Virus record (IMG/VR): IMGVR_UViG_3300025282_000253
Coordinates: 1-23,199 of that record
DNA length: 23,199 nt
Origin: a virus
Strand: one strand, 5' to 3'
Positions within the stretch are counted from its first letter, which is position 1. The number at the start of each line of letters is the position of its first letter. A model generated the notes under the pieces. It was given only the letters and a program-made list of their open reading frames with translations, was not told the origin of the DNA and did not search any database. Made by a program: the position numbers and the translations under genes. Positions 8,302 to 16,492 of the stretch are shown piece after piece.

Positions 8302-11217
8302 CTAGTCGTTGGTTTCATAATCAAGTGCAAGCAAGGTGATGGTACTTGGAAATGGTTGGGAACACCTCAAATATGCTTGTCCTAATGTATCATAGTTTGA
8401 TGGAAACACGAGTTCCTTGTCTCCACTAAAAAGTGGAAGTGCAGATGAAATTGGATCTCCTCCTCTTCTGAATGTTGCAACTGTTAAATCATCACTTGAC
8501 ATTCCATAACTGAGAGACATTGATTCATGAAATCTTACAACAATCCTGTGGATTCTCTTCTGGTTTCCAACGGATGTGTTATCTGCAGTTCCAAGTGCAA
8601 GTGGAAGAGTTTGGAGATCACTGTTGTATGAGAGTCCAACATGTGCTCGTGTGACTGCAAGTTGTGCAGTTATTGCTCCAGAGGACACAGTTTTATCAGG
8701 TTGTGCGGCGGCATCTCCAAGAAGTGAAACTGTTTCTCCTTCCAAATATCCCAATCCTGTAATTGAGGTTGTTGATCCTCCAGAGTAAATTGCTCCACAA
8801 TCAAGAAAATGTGCTGCATTTGCATCAGTCTCAGAGGAATCATAGAATTTATCAAGGTACTCCACATACCTACGGTCCATCATCCTTACAGTGTGGGTTC
8901 CTGTTCCTGTGTCTGTGATGTTGACTGCACCTCCTCCTGATGTAGTTGAAACCTTGAAGTCATTTGTTGCGGTGCTAACAACATAATAGTCTGTGTCCAC
9001 ACTGAGAGGATCAGGAAGGGTATCTGTAGTAGAAAACCGGACTCGTGTTGTGTTCACCATTCCATGACCACTGAGTGCAAGTTTATCATTTGTATGATCT
9101 GGAACAGTCACAATTCCAAGGTTGATGGATCTTTTTACAACAAACCACATCTGGTCATAGTTGATCCTTGGAATTGAAACCATCCTTTCAACTTTTGCAT
9201 GTGTTCCATAGTTCAGAGTTGCCTCTGTGTGGGTTCCTGCAATCTCATGACGATGCCACCCAATCACTTGTTGGTATCTAACATAGGTACAGGCAGCAAG
9301 TTTCCCATCTGCCTTCCTGCACCACAAAATTGCATGTGGTTGATCTTGGTATGTCATCTCCACAATTCCCTGCTGGGAGAGGTTTTCTGAGCGGATGGAG
9401 ATGTCATCTGCACTGTATCGCTCTTGTTCATTATCAAAGATCAACTCCCGGACCTTTCGTCCATTCTGCTGGACATACAAAACATTGTTTCCAATCTTCT
9501 GTGGAAGTGCAGTGTCCTCAGAGGGCCAGTCTGTGATTTTCTTGATTGTAAAGTTGAATGGAGTGAGGGTAGAGTCTGTATCTGATCCATACACTTGAAA
9601 GATTCCTCCAGAGGTTCCAAGAGAGAGACGTGCATCCTCATTTAACCACTCAATGAGATCAACAGTATCAGAGGAGATTTGAAGGGTAATTGCATTGTCA
9701 TCAAAAATCTGCTCTGTGATTATCTTTGCGCCTGTGGAATCCACACTTCCACTATCCTTTCCAAATGCCTCTGTGGTTGCAAAGTTGTTGAAATCTCCTG
9801 TTTTTGAGAAGTAGATATTCTGGGGTTCACTGGTGGTTCCTGCAAAAACAAGCCTCTGTTGGTAAATCTGGGTTGTTCTTGGATACCCTGATGTCCCACT
9901 GAATGCACCTAGTGCCCACTCCTTTGTTGTAAATTCGTTTGCAAGGGATTCCTTAACTGTTGCAGTGACAACAGAGGTGGAGGATCTTGTTTTAATCTGT
10001 GCATATCCCCAACGAATGTGGGGATAGATCTCATTGTTTAATCGAATGTACCTGTTTACATCAGTGGTTTGAAATCCTGTGTCAGAGTTGATTCCAAGAA
10101 TTCCATTTGCATGAAGAGTTGTTGCCTGGAAGTTGGTTGCTCCTGTGATTACAGTTCCTCCTGCTGAGGCAGAGAGTTGAAAATCGTTGGTATCTGTTCC
10201 AACCACATAGTAGATAGTCTCTATTGTAAATTCACTTACAGGAACAGATCTGACAAAGCGCATCTTTGTCCCATTTGCAAATCCATGCTCGGTTTTGTTG
10301 AACTTGTTATCAGACGCAGTGAAGTTGATATTACTAAGAAGATTATAACTTGTCAGGGTGATTGTTGTATCCTTTGGAATAAACTCCTTCCAGATTGTGA
10401 GGGTTCCTGTTTGGACATTGGTGATGTTGACAGGAGTCCCACTGTAGGCAGTTGAAACCTGAAAGGTGTTCTCTGTTGAGTTGATGATGTAATACTGGGT
10501 TCCTGGCCCTGCAGTCAACCCGGAGGGAATGGTTCCAGAGGATACAAAGTAGATCTTCTGTCCATTGACAAAGGGATGTTTTGTGACACTGAATCTCTCA
10601 TTTGTAATATCAATGTAATCAGAGGTTTGGATGATATCTGTCATCCTCTCCTTGTCAAATGACCCTGTGGTCATATCAACATGAAGAACTGTGTCTGAGA
10701 CATTGACAGGATCAAAGGGACCATGCTTGAGATCCAACTTTGCAAACACCCAAGTGTAGGTGCCTGTGCGTTTGAGAGTGAAGGGTTGATAACTCGGATG
10801 GACAATAAAGAGGGTATCTGCACTCTGGGTGACATAAAGCCCGTCAAGATCTGCAACTCCATATGGAACTGCATCTCCATCAGAGTCTGTTGTGATTTCC
10901 AGTGGAGTGGAACTTAATGCTCCTTCCATCAAGACTCCATCTGCAGTGAAGAACCTGAAGTATGCTGCGCCTGCCTCAATCACATAGGATTGTCCTTGTC
11001 CAAAATTGAAGGGGATCAGACGTACCTCTCCATCATTCTTTGTTGGAGTGACATACCTCGTTCCAGGTCTCCTCATCACTGCACCCTGTGGAACAACAAC
11101 ATAATTCAAACAGGTTCCTAGTGAACTCTTGTATGATTCCAAGAGGACATTCCCCTGTAACTTTGGAGAAATCTCTCCTGTTACAAAACTTCCCTGAAGT
11201 GCCTGAACCCGTGCCAT
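8302..11217 (-). CDS. Tail tubular protein B (nozzle), gp12-like
   Basis: 971 residues, longer than the roughly 800 of T7 gp12. The N-terminus is diagnostic: MARVQALQGSFVTGEISPKL followed by VPQGAVMRRPGTRYV, as in podovirus tail nozzle proteins that form the distal end of the tail tube. The central part carries typical blocks such as SGYPRTTQIYQQRLVFAGT and NVLYVQQNGRKVREL. Three copies of a beta-rich module of about 65-70 residues are inserted at residues 208-275, 304-368 and 710-778, each with HGF/HGM, a YYV/YYI pair and NDF or NTF followed by QVS/QLS/KVS; they account for much of the extra length. The ATG overlaps the TGA of the gp11-like gene, so the two tail-tube components are co-translated. 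Confidence 0.9.
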   Translation of the reverse strand: MARVQALQGSFVTGEISPKLQGNVLLESYKSSLGTCLNYVVVPQGAVMRRPGTRYVTPTKNDGEVRLIPFNFGQGQSYVIEAGAAYFRFFTADGVLMEGALSSTPLEITTDSDGDAVPYGVADLDGLYVTQSADTLFIVHPSYQPFTLKRTGTYTWVFAKLDLKHGPFDPVNVSDTVLHVDMTTGSFDKERMTDIIQTSDYIDITNERFSVTKHPFVNGQKIYFVSSGTIPSGLTAGPGTQYYIINSTENTFQVSTAYSGTPVNITNVQTGTLTIWKEFIPKDTTITLTSYNLLSNINFTASDNKFNKTEHGFANGTKMRFVRSVPVSEFTIETIYYVVGTDTNDFQLSASAGGTVITGATNFQATTLHANGILGINSDTGFQTTDVNRYIRLNNEIYPHIRWGYAQIKTRSSTSVVTATVKESLANEFTTKEWALGAFSGTSGYPRTTQIYQQRLVFAGTTSEPQNIYFSKTGDFNNFATTEAFGKDSGSVDSTGAKIITEQIFDDNAITLQISSDTVDLIEWLNEDARLSLGTSGGIFQVYGSDTDSTLTPFNFTIKKITDWPSEDTALPQKIGNNVLYVQQNGRKVRELIFDNEQERYSADDISIRSENLSQQGIVEMTYQDQPHAILWCRKADGKLAACTYVRYQQVIGWHRHEIAGTHTEATLNYGTHAKVERMVSIPRINYDQMWFVVKRSINLGIVTVPDHTNDKLALSGHGMVNTTRVRFSTTDTLPDPLSVDTDYYVVSTATNDFKVSTTSGGGAVNITDTGTGTHTVRMMDRRYVEYLDKFYDSSETDANAAHFLDCGAIYSGGSTTSITGLGYLEGETVSLLGDAAAQPDKTVSSGAITAQLAVTRAHVGLSYNSDLQTLPLALGTADNTSVGNQKRIHRIVVRFHESMSLSYGMSSDDLTVATFRRGGDPISSALPLFSGDKELVFPSNYDTLGQAYLRCSQPFPSTITLLALDYETND

Positions 11218-11813
11218 CAGATGGTGGTGCTGGTGTTCAAGAGGTAGGAGGTGTCAAAACGTGCATTGATGAAATCATTTGCCTCAATCACCATTGGCAT
11301 CCCAGTCTCTTGGGAATCCACACCCCGTGCTTCAGAGAGAACCAGCAGATATTTCTGGTACATCTCCTGCTTGAGTTCTGTTCTTCCTGTGAGTGCCTCT
11401 GCAATCTCAGACGCAAGCCGGATTCCAATTGCCTGTTGAAGAAGAATGTCATAATCGTTTGGATCAGTGATTCTTGCAATATACTTCAGTTTTGCGGATG
11501 AGTTCTCTGTGAGCAGGAACCTCCCTTCAATTGCAAAGGGAACAGTGTAATCATAGACATCAAGAACTCTCAGGCAATCAGAGGGAAGTGCAAAACTGTA
11601 GGTGAATCCCCAGACAGGATCAGTTGTTGACCGTGCAAGCTCAACACGAGTGGTTGCACAATTCCACGGGTATGATCTCAAAACTGCATCTCTGACATCC
11701 TCATACCTCAAATCACATGAACGTGCCCTGTCATTGTTCTCAGAGAGAGAGGCGATTTTCTCATCTCCAAGGTTTGAGAGTGCAATGTTGCAGATGCTTA
11801 CCACGGAAGCCAT
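11217..11813 (-). CDS. Tail tubular protein A (adaptor), gp11-like
   Basis: 198 residues, the usual size for this family. It starts with SICNIALSNLGDEKIASLSE, then RYEDVRDAVLRSYPWNCATTRVEL, FALPSDCLRVLDVYD and a C-terminal ALTGRTELKQEMYQKYLLVLSEAR helix; these are the standard blocks of gp11-type adaptor proteins that form the ring joining portal and nozzle. A moderate ribosome-binding site (AAGGT) lies 7 bases before ATG 11813, inside the end of the small upstream gene. Its TGA overlaps the ATG of the tail tubular protein B gene. The sequence pattern makes this one of the safer calls in the window. Confidence 0.9.
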   Translation of the reverse strand: MASVVSICNIALSNLGDEKIASLSENNDRARSCDLRYEDVRDAVLRSYPWNCATTRVELARSTTDPVWGFTYSFALPSDCLRVLDVYDYTVPFAIEGRFLLTENSSAKLKYIARITDPNDYDILLQQAIGIRLASEIAEALTGRTELKQEMYQKYLLVLSEARGVDSQETGMPMVIEANDFINARFDTSYLLNTSTTI

Positions 11814-11816
11814 TAG

Positions 11817-11963
11817 TCATACCTTGTATGATTGTTTGGATTTCTTGACACTAGGTTTCTTCCAGGTGGTCCACCCCTGGGAAACCCTCTGTTTGTATTC
11901 ATCAGAGTTTGAATCCAACTCTTCAGATACATTCTTGTCATCATATAGGGTTATTTTGGACAT
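11817..11963 (-). CDS. Small hypothetical head-tail region protein (48 aa)
   Basis: A 48-codon frame from ATG 11963 to a TGA at 11817-11819. It begins MSKITLYDDKNVSEELDSNS and ends with a lysine-rich tail KKPSVKKSKQSYKV, so it has an acidic first half, a QRVSQGWTTWKKP middle and a strongly basic end. A good Shine-Dalgarno GGAG lies 4 bases upstream. The stop is 3 bases before the start of the gp11-like gene, in agreement with the tight packing of the whole block, and it fills what would otherwise be the only large gap between capsid and tail genes. No family recognised. It may be a head-tail joining or assembly factor by position only. Confidence 0.65.
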   Translation of the reverse strand: MSKITLYDDKNVSEELDSNSDEYKQRVSQGWTTWKKPSVKKSKQSYKV

Positions 11964-11983
11964 ACTTCTCCATGCAAGGAAAG

Positions 11984-12003
11984 GGGCCGATTCTCATCGG
12001 CCC
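11984..12003 (-). terminator. Stable hairpin with GNRA loop, partial terminator candidate
   Basis: Read on the minus strand, a perfect 8-base-pair stem GGGCCGAT/ATCGGCCC closes a GAGA (GNRA) tetraloop and is followed by CTTTCC. It lies just after the decoration-protein stop (12022) and 20 bases before the next start at 11963. The T-tract is short, so it may reduce rather than stop transcription or may protect the 3' end of the abundant capsid messages. Stem is directly visible; function is inferred. Confidence 0.6.
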
Positions 12004-12021
12004 GTTAATTATCAGAACTCT

Positions 12022-12513
12022 TCAATCAATCGTGTAGAAACACGCAAGATTGATGGTTCCAGTGAGGGCTGCGGTTGCCGTGGTGAGGATCACAGTGGTT
12101 TCTGCAGTGAGTGCATAACCAAATGCGTCAATACCTGTTCCACTTACTCCTCCCAAAAGAGTCAGATTGCTATCTGATGCATGTGCCTTCGGGTGCATGT
12201 AGTGGACTTTGTTGGCATCTCCACAGATTGACTCTGTGATGAACCGATTGGGATCACTGGAATCTCCAACCTGAAGGGTTCCTGACGAACTCAGATCATC
12301 TGTGATCAAGATCATCTGCCAGATTCTTGCTCCATTTGGAAGCTTGAACATGGAGATGGTGGACCCTGATGCAAGGCTGGATGCCTCATAAGTGTCGTAT
12401 GCGACCCTCATGCGACCACCAACTTCTGACACAGGCACTTGTGACTGTGCAGACGTGGAGCCAGACTCGATTGGGTAATTTTTGGTGTAATTTACACCAT
12501 ATACTGCTGCCAT
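12022..12513 (-). CDS. Putative capsid decoration/stabilisation protein
   Basis: 163 residues. The composition is that of a small beta-rich structural protein: many G, S, T and A, few charged residues, with strand-like segments SMFKLPNGARIWQMILITDD and a C-terminal run of TTVILTTATAALTGTINLACF. It directly follows the major capsid gene (21 bases between the coding regions) and has a strong Shine-Dalgarno AGGAG 7 bases before ATG 12513. Genes in this position in similar podoviruses often code for head-stabilising or decoration proteins, but no diagnostic motif was recognised here. The call is based on context and composition. The hairpin after its stop suggests that capsid and decoration messages may be made in higher amounts than the tail genes. 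Confidence 0.5.
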   Translation of the reverse strand: MAAVYGVNYTKNYPIESGSTSAQSQVPVSEVGGRMRVAYDTYEASSLASGSTISMFKLPNGARIWQMILITDDLSSSGTLQVGDSSDPNRFITESICGDANKVHYMHPKAHASDSNLTLLGGVSGTGIDAFGYALTAETTVILTTATAALTGTINLACFYTID

Positions 12514-12534
12514 TTCTAATCTCCTGGCTCAGGG

Positions 12535-13494
12535 TTAAGTGGGATCACATGCGATTTCAACAACACGCTCTTCCTCAAGACGTGCTGCGCCAATCGTCAT
12601 CTCATAATAGACCTGCGTGGAATAACGCTTGTCTGGACGTTCAGAGATCCTTGCTCGTATATCATCAAAGATCGCCAATCCAACTCCGCTACGATGCCAA
12701 CAAACAACCAGTTGATCACTGCTGGAATCGGTGTTGAGGAGTTCGGTCCGGATGAACTTGAATCCCATGAAAGTATCAATTTCTCCTGCGACCAGGCTAC
12801 GCACAGAGTTGTAGTCTGCTGATGCAGCACTAATTCCCTGTACTCCGGATGCACCTCCCATTGAGAAATCTGCAAGCATATTTGAAATCTGCTTTGCATT
12901 GATTGCACAAAAGAGGTTTGGAGATCCATCCAGACCATAATCGTCTGCTTCTCCTGCACCCAAAATTTCTCGTGCTTTCAGCAGTTTTCCAAGGGTGAGT
13001 CCCTTGTCTCCTGACCCTGTGTCATAGGTGTGGAAATCAACTGCAACCTTCTGTCCTGAAGGAAGTGCGATTGCCGTGGATGCATCAGATCCGGAGGTTC
13101 CAGAGGAGTCGCCAAAGGCGTTTCCACTGATTGCATCCAGAAGCTCATCATCAATTGCCCTTCCCATTGCATATGCTGCATTCTGGGCATATGGACTGGT
13201 GGGGTCAATGATCATCTTCACACGATCAACATTGTCAATCAGATCTCCCCAGTTGTAACTCACTGGAGTGATTCGCCTGCGGTCATGAGGAGTCGAGATG
13301 AGTGGAGTGTCTGCATGTCGAGAAGTCACCTTCTGTGGTGCAGTTGATCCAACCCGGTCCATGAAGACCTCTTCTCCACGAACTCCTGTTTTGAGCGTGA
13401 CTGCATTACGCAGTCTGCTTCCTTTCTGTTGGACTAAAAAGTCCACATTTGCCATGTACTGCTTGACAAATGCAGTTGTTACTTGAGTAGACAT
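12535..13494 (-). CDS. Major capsid protein
   Basis: 319 residues. The N-terminus FVKQYMANVDFLVQQKGSRL, then VFMDRVGSTAPQKVTSRHAD, the RRRITPVSYNWGDLIDNVD block and DPTSPYAQNAAYAMGRAIDD are characteristic of a podovirus major capsid protein family, expected to have the HK97 fold. The C-terminal part carries AIFDDIRARISERPDKRY and a GAARLEEERVVEI end, also typical. There is no separate prohead protease nearby; assembly is probably by the scaffold encoded just upstream. A good Shine-Dalgarno AAGGA lies 6 bases before ATG 13494. The 114 bases upstream are non-coding, the largest gap in the structural block, which may hold an element giving high capsid expression. Confidence 0.9.
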   Translation of the reverse strand: MSTQVTTAFVKQYMANVDFLVQQKGSRLRNAVTLKTGVRGEEVFMDRVGSTAPQKVTSRHADTPLISTPHDRRRITPVSYNWGDLIDNVDRVKMIIDPTSPYAQNAAYAMGRAIDDELLDAISGNAFGDSSGTSGSDASTAIALPSGQKVAVDFHTYDTGSGDKGLTLGKLLKAREILGAGEADDYGLDGSPNLFCAINAKQISNMLADFSMGGASGVQGISAASADYNSVRSLVAGEIDTFMGFKFIRTELLNTDSSSDQLVVCWHRSGVGLAIFDDIRARISERPDKRYSTQVYYEMTIGAARLEEERVVEIACDPT

Positions 13495-13608
13495 AATCCG
13501 TCCTTGTTTTGGTGAAACGATTACTCGCTTCGACTCACGAATGACGGATTATCTACCAGAGGTAGGTCCGACTCAGAGATCTCAGGTCAGGCCATTACGG
13601 TTATCTGA
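13495..13608 (-). other. Intergenic gap upstream of the capsid gene
   Basis: 114 non-coding bases in an otherwise gene-dense operon. Visible short dyads are GGTTA/TAACC overlapping the scaffold stop (about 13595-13610), CTACC/GGTAG with a 3-base loop (13554-13566) and a GAGATCTC palindrome (13577-13584). No convincing sigma70 promoter or T-tract terminator was found. It may be a processing or translation-control site for capsid mRNA; that is inference only. Confidence 0.4.
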
Positions 13609-14445
13609 CTAACCTGCTGCCTCGTATAGTCGTTGCATTTGAGTCACGGCATCCGAATGCCGTGGGTGGTACTGGTTGTAGTACCTCTCTGTGAAATCCT
13701 TGTCGTTTAGAAGTTCATCAATTCTTGTCTTTGCAGATCCTGAAGAGATTCCTCCAATTCGACCTTCTTGATTGCCTGTCAATGAACCATCCTCTGTGAG
13801 GATCTGTCCAATCTGGGCAAACATCCTTACAAGCGCAGGGTGAGTTCCCAACCCTGTCTTGTTCATGACATCAAGTGCGTCTTCATCTGCAAACTGATGA
13901 AATGCTCTTTCTGCCAACTGTTTGTTTTTGACATAGGAATCTCCCCACTCCTTCTGAAGTGCGGCGACCCACTGAACTTGCTCTGATGCGAAATCCTCAT
14001 TATCCTTCTCGTCCACACTTGCTTGGGTGTCACTGTACCAGTTTAGAAGTTCAGATGCCTGCTTCTGGTTAAGTCCCAACTGATGTGCTTGTTGTCGAAA
14101 ACCATCTGCCAAGTCTCCTGTGCCGTTCAACTCGTAGCCCTCTGGAGATTCTGGTCTTCCTAGTGCGGAAAATACTCCATTCCAATCTGCATTCTCTCCT
14201 TGTGGAAGTTGCAGCAACTGCTCTGAAGGAACTCCCAACTTCTTGTTTGCATGAATGTAACTCTTTGCGAGTGCATCCCAAGATTTGAAGTTCTTCAAAA
14301 CTGGTTCATGCCTGATGTCTTCAGGCAAGCTCTCTATGTTTAGTGCAAGTGGATCTGTAGATTCAGATCCTCCTGTTCCTCCAAGGATTGACCCTCCTTC
14401 ATGCATTTCTGCAGAGGGGGGTGCCTCAGTCTGGGTTGTACTCAT
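13609..14445 (-). CDS. Capsid scaffold (assembly) protein
   Basis: ATG 14445 has the best ribosome-binding site (GGAAGAG just upstream) and gives 278 residues; an in-frame ATG at 14454 and TTG at 14472 are alternatives that would overlap more of the upstream gene. The protein is acidic and polar with no cysteine, has a disordered N-terminus (TTQTEAPPSAEMHEGGS), a helical centre (LGVPSEQLLQLPQ, PESPEGYEL, GLNQKQASELLNWY), and a C-terminal helix-rich region ending in RHSDAVTQMQRLYEAAG. The PESPEGYEL and LNQKQASELLNWY blocks are typical of podovirus scaffold proteins, which guide procapsid assembly and then leave. It lies directly before the major capsid gene, as expected. Confidence 0.85.
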   Translation of the reverse strand: MSTTQTEAPPSAEMHEGGSILGGTGGSESTDPLALNIESLPEDIRHEPVLKNFKSWDALAKSYIHANKKLGVPSEQLLQLPQGENADWNGVFSALGRPESPEGYELNGTGDLADGFRQQAHQLGLNQKQASELLNWYSDTQASVDEKDNEDFASEQVQWVAALQKEWGDSYVKNKQLAERAFHQFADEDALDVMNKTGLGTHPALVRMFAQIGQILTEDGSLTGNQEGRIGGISSGSAKTRIDELLNDKDFTERYYNQYHPRHSDAVTQMQRLYEAAG

Positions 14446-14692
14446 CTCTTCCATCTGTGGATTCTCGTGCAAGACGTTCCAAATCCTTTGTGTTTAATCC
14501 AAGGTAGTTCATAATATCAACTACTACACTTCTCCTTCCATCTCGAAAGGCACTTATCTGGGGGTTCTCTACTGTGATTACATCAAAAACGTGGTTTCTT
14601 CTTGCGAGATCCTCTAGAAACCTCTGTCCATCATCACTTTTGAAAAGTCTGTCATACAGTGCTTTGCGGTCCCGCTCCTTCTTTCTGATCAT
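14426..14692 (-). CDS. Bbp19-like small phage structural protein
   Basis: 88 residues. The blocks LYDRLFKSDDGQRFLEDLARR (shown here in part: LFKSDDGQRFLEDL) and FRDGRRSVVVDIMNYLGL follow the pattern of the Bbp19-like family described from Bordetella phage BPP-1: a helix with an F/L-x-S-x-x-G-Q motif, then a G-x-R-S-V-V-x-x-I helix. The gene lies between portal and scaffold, its usual place. Its ATG overlaps the TGA of the portal gene (ATGA), and its 3' end overlaps the start of the scaffold gene. The molecular role of the family is not well known; position suggests part of head assembly or the portal vertex. Confidence 0.7.
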   Translation of the reverse strand: MIRKKERDRKALYDRLFKSDDGQRFLEDLARRNHVFDVITVENPQISAFRDGRRSVVVDIMNYLGLNTKDLERLARESTDGRDEYNPD

Positions 14693-16371
14693 ACAGGTAA
14701 CTGACTCTTTGCAACTGCAAGTCCTGCTTGTGCGTCATTCCTTCTTGATTGACTCACAAGATTGTCTGCCTCTGCAACCTGAAGGTTACTCTGTAGGAGC
14801 ATCTGCTCCTCTTGTGCCTGCCTCTGTGCAAGCATCAACTCCTGCATCTCCTCTTCTGTTCTCAAAACACTAGGAGGAACTCTAAGGATCTCTGCACCTA
14901 ATTCTGCAATTCGTCCTGTGTTGAACCTCTGAACTACAGAGGGGTCAATCTGTGCAATTGGAAGAAGAAACTGGATTAGTTGTGCGATACTGTTTAACTC
15001 TCCTGTTCTCATTGAGATGCTTACAGGGTTTGCATACTCTACTCTGAAATCTGCATTCATTAGTGCAGGAGGTGCAGGAGAAAGCATTCCATTGCTTTCC
15101 ATGACTCCTAGGGTTCTCATAACCATTGGTGCCAAAAACTCCACCTCCTGCCGTGAGACGATTGGACCAAGGACTGAGAGTCGGTCTCTTTGACGTGCGT
15201 TGATCTCTGTTGCACTAAACCTCATGACATCTCCATCTGCAGCAGTTGGTCCTGGAAGTTCAAGGAGATCCAAAAAGAAAGTCTTGTTGATGGATTCTCG
15301 GACTTGTCCAATCTTTGATTCATTCAAATCAAGACGACCTCCTGTCTGCAGGGGGATAATCCTGTCATCCCTTCCTAGTCCTGCACGGTAATAATTCAAT
15401 CCTCCTGGTTGTGTTCTAACAGGGTTTAAGAATCCATCATCTGGAACCAAAAGTGGTGGGTCCACCACCTTTTGAAGTGCCTTTAGTCCAACCTTCTCCA
15501 TCAGGTTTATCATCTTTACATCTGGAAGTGCAGAGGTTCCTGGGCCTCGTCCATATAATTCTTCAGAGTTTCTTGACCACCTGCTGACAATGTATGGAAA
15601 TTCCTCAAATCCTGATTCTCTCAAAACATGCTTCTGGTCCATCAGGATGTAAACTGACATCCACGGCATGTTTAGGTTTCCAACTGCGTTTACATCGTGG
15701 TTTCTCCTCTTCTTCACACAATGAAGACATTCAAACTTCTTGTTTTCATCCTTACTGTTGTATGAACGTAAAACACTCTCTGGAACTCCTTCTTCTCCAT
15801 ATTCTTGAACTAATTGACGTGCAGTGTGTTCATAAACCCTCAGAACTCCATCTACTCTTGAGAGATTATCCTGCATCAAAAAACATTGTCCTAAGAAATA
15901 ACTCCTGTATCTTGGACCCATGCCTGGTTCATCTACAACATATAAAATTCCTGTACCAAATCCTACCAAATCGAGGTAGAATTCATGAAGTGCAGGGTGA
16001 AAGTTGGAATCTGGAGATGCAAAGACATCATAAAGCCTGCGCTCTGCTTCCTCAATCCACAATTGCACATCCCTGTCTTCTTGTAGTGCCCTTTGAACCT
16101 TCAAGTGAAACCAAGGAACTGCACTTGAAGTGAGTGTGTTGTGTAGTCCTGCGGCACTTCTCTCAAGGGCGCGGACTGCGGTTCCTTCATATATCTTCTC
16201 TCTACGTTGTTCTCCTGAAGATTGCTTTACTGTGAAATCTGCACGTTGTGGAATCATGTACTCTGCGATTTCTTGCCACATCCTCTCCCAGTTTGACCTT
16301 GTTTGCTTCATATCCTCATATTCTTCAAGGATTTCTACAACAAGATCATTTGGATAAACATTATCAATCAC
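14689..16371 (-). CDS. Portal protein (head-tail connector)
   Basis: 560 residues, the usual length for T7-type connectors. Typical blocks are WERMWQEIAEYMIPQRADF near the N-terminus, GTAVRALERSAAGLHNTLTS, YDVFASPDSNFHPALHEFY, LVGFGTGILYV, EFPYIVSRWSRNSEELYGRG and ALPDVKMINLMEKVGLKALQ, all characteristic of head-to-tail connecting proteins that form the dodecameric DNA channel. The C-terminus is a Q/E-rich helical tail (LMLAQRQAQEEQMLL). The start is a GTG at 16371 that overlaps the end of the 42-residue gene before it (GTGATTGA); the next ATG is 21 codons further in and would remove conserved residues. The end overlaps the Bbp19-like gene as ATGA. Confidence 0.93.
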   Translation of the reverse strand: MIDNVYPNDLVVEILEEYEDMKQTRSNWERMWQEIAEYMIPQRADFTVKQSSGEQRREKIYEGTAVRALERSAAGLHNTLTSSAVPWFHLKVQRALQEDRDVQLWIEEAERRLYDVFASPDSNFHPALHEFYLDLVGFGTGILYVVDEPGMGPRYRSYFLGQCFLMQDNLSRVDGVLRVYEHTARQLVQEYGEEGVPESVLRSYNSKDENKKFECLHCVKKRRNHDVNAVGNLNMPWMSVYILMDQKHVLRESGFEEFPYIVSRWSRNSEELYGRGPGTSALPDVKMINLMEKVGLKALQKVVDPPLLVPDDGFLNPVRTQPGGLNYYRAGLGRDDRIIPLQTGGRLDLNESKIGQVRESINKTFFLDLLELPGPTAADGDVMRFSATEINARQRDRLSVLGPIVSRQEVEFLAPMVMRTLGVMESNGMLSPAPPALMNADFRVEYANPVSISMRTGELNSIAQLIQFLLPIAQIDPSVVQRFNTGRIAELGAEILRVPPSVLRTEEEMQELMLAQRQAQEEQMLLQSNLQVAEADNLVSQSRRNDAQAGLAVAKSQLPV

Positions 16372-16492
16372 GAGATTTTCTCTTCAAACGCTTGCGGTAC
16401 TTCATGGATCTCTCCTCTTCATCCCACTTCTCTGCAATCTCTGGTTCATGGACATGCATCCACTTCCTCTGCTTCTCACTGACGTATGGCAT
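16364..16492 (-). CDS. Small conserved phage protein (42 aa, SEKQRKWMH type)
   Basis: A 42-codon frame from ATG 16492 to TGA at 16364. It starts MPYVSEKQRKWMHVHEPEIA and ends in a highly basic KYRKRLKRKSRD. The N-terminal pattern (MP-[YF]-x-SE-x-QR-[RK]-[FW]-MH-x-x-x-PEIA-x-x-W) is common to very small proteins in the structural blocks of many phages; its role is not established. The start shares its A with the TAA of the previous gene (TAATG), with a strong GGAGG immediately before, and its stop overlaps the GTG of the portal. Two-sided coupling and the conserved motif make it a real gene despite its size. Confidence 0.75.
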   Translation of the reverse strand: MPYVSEKQRKWMHVHEPEIAEKWDEEERSMKYRKRLKRKSRD

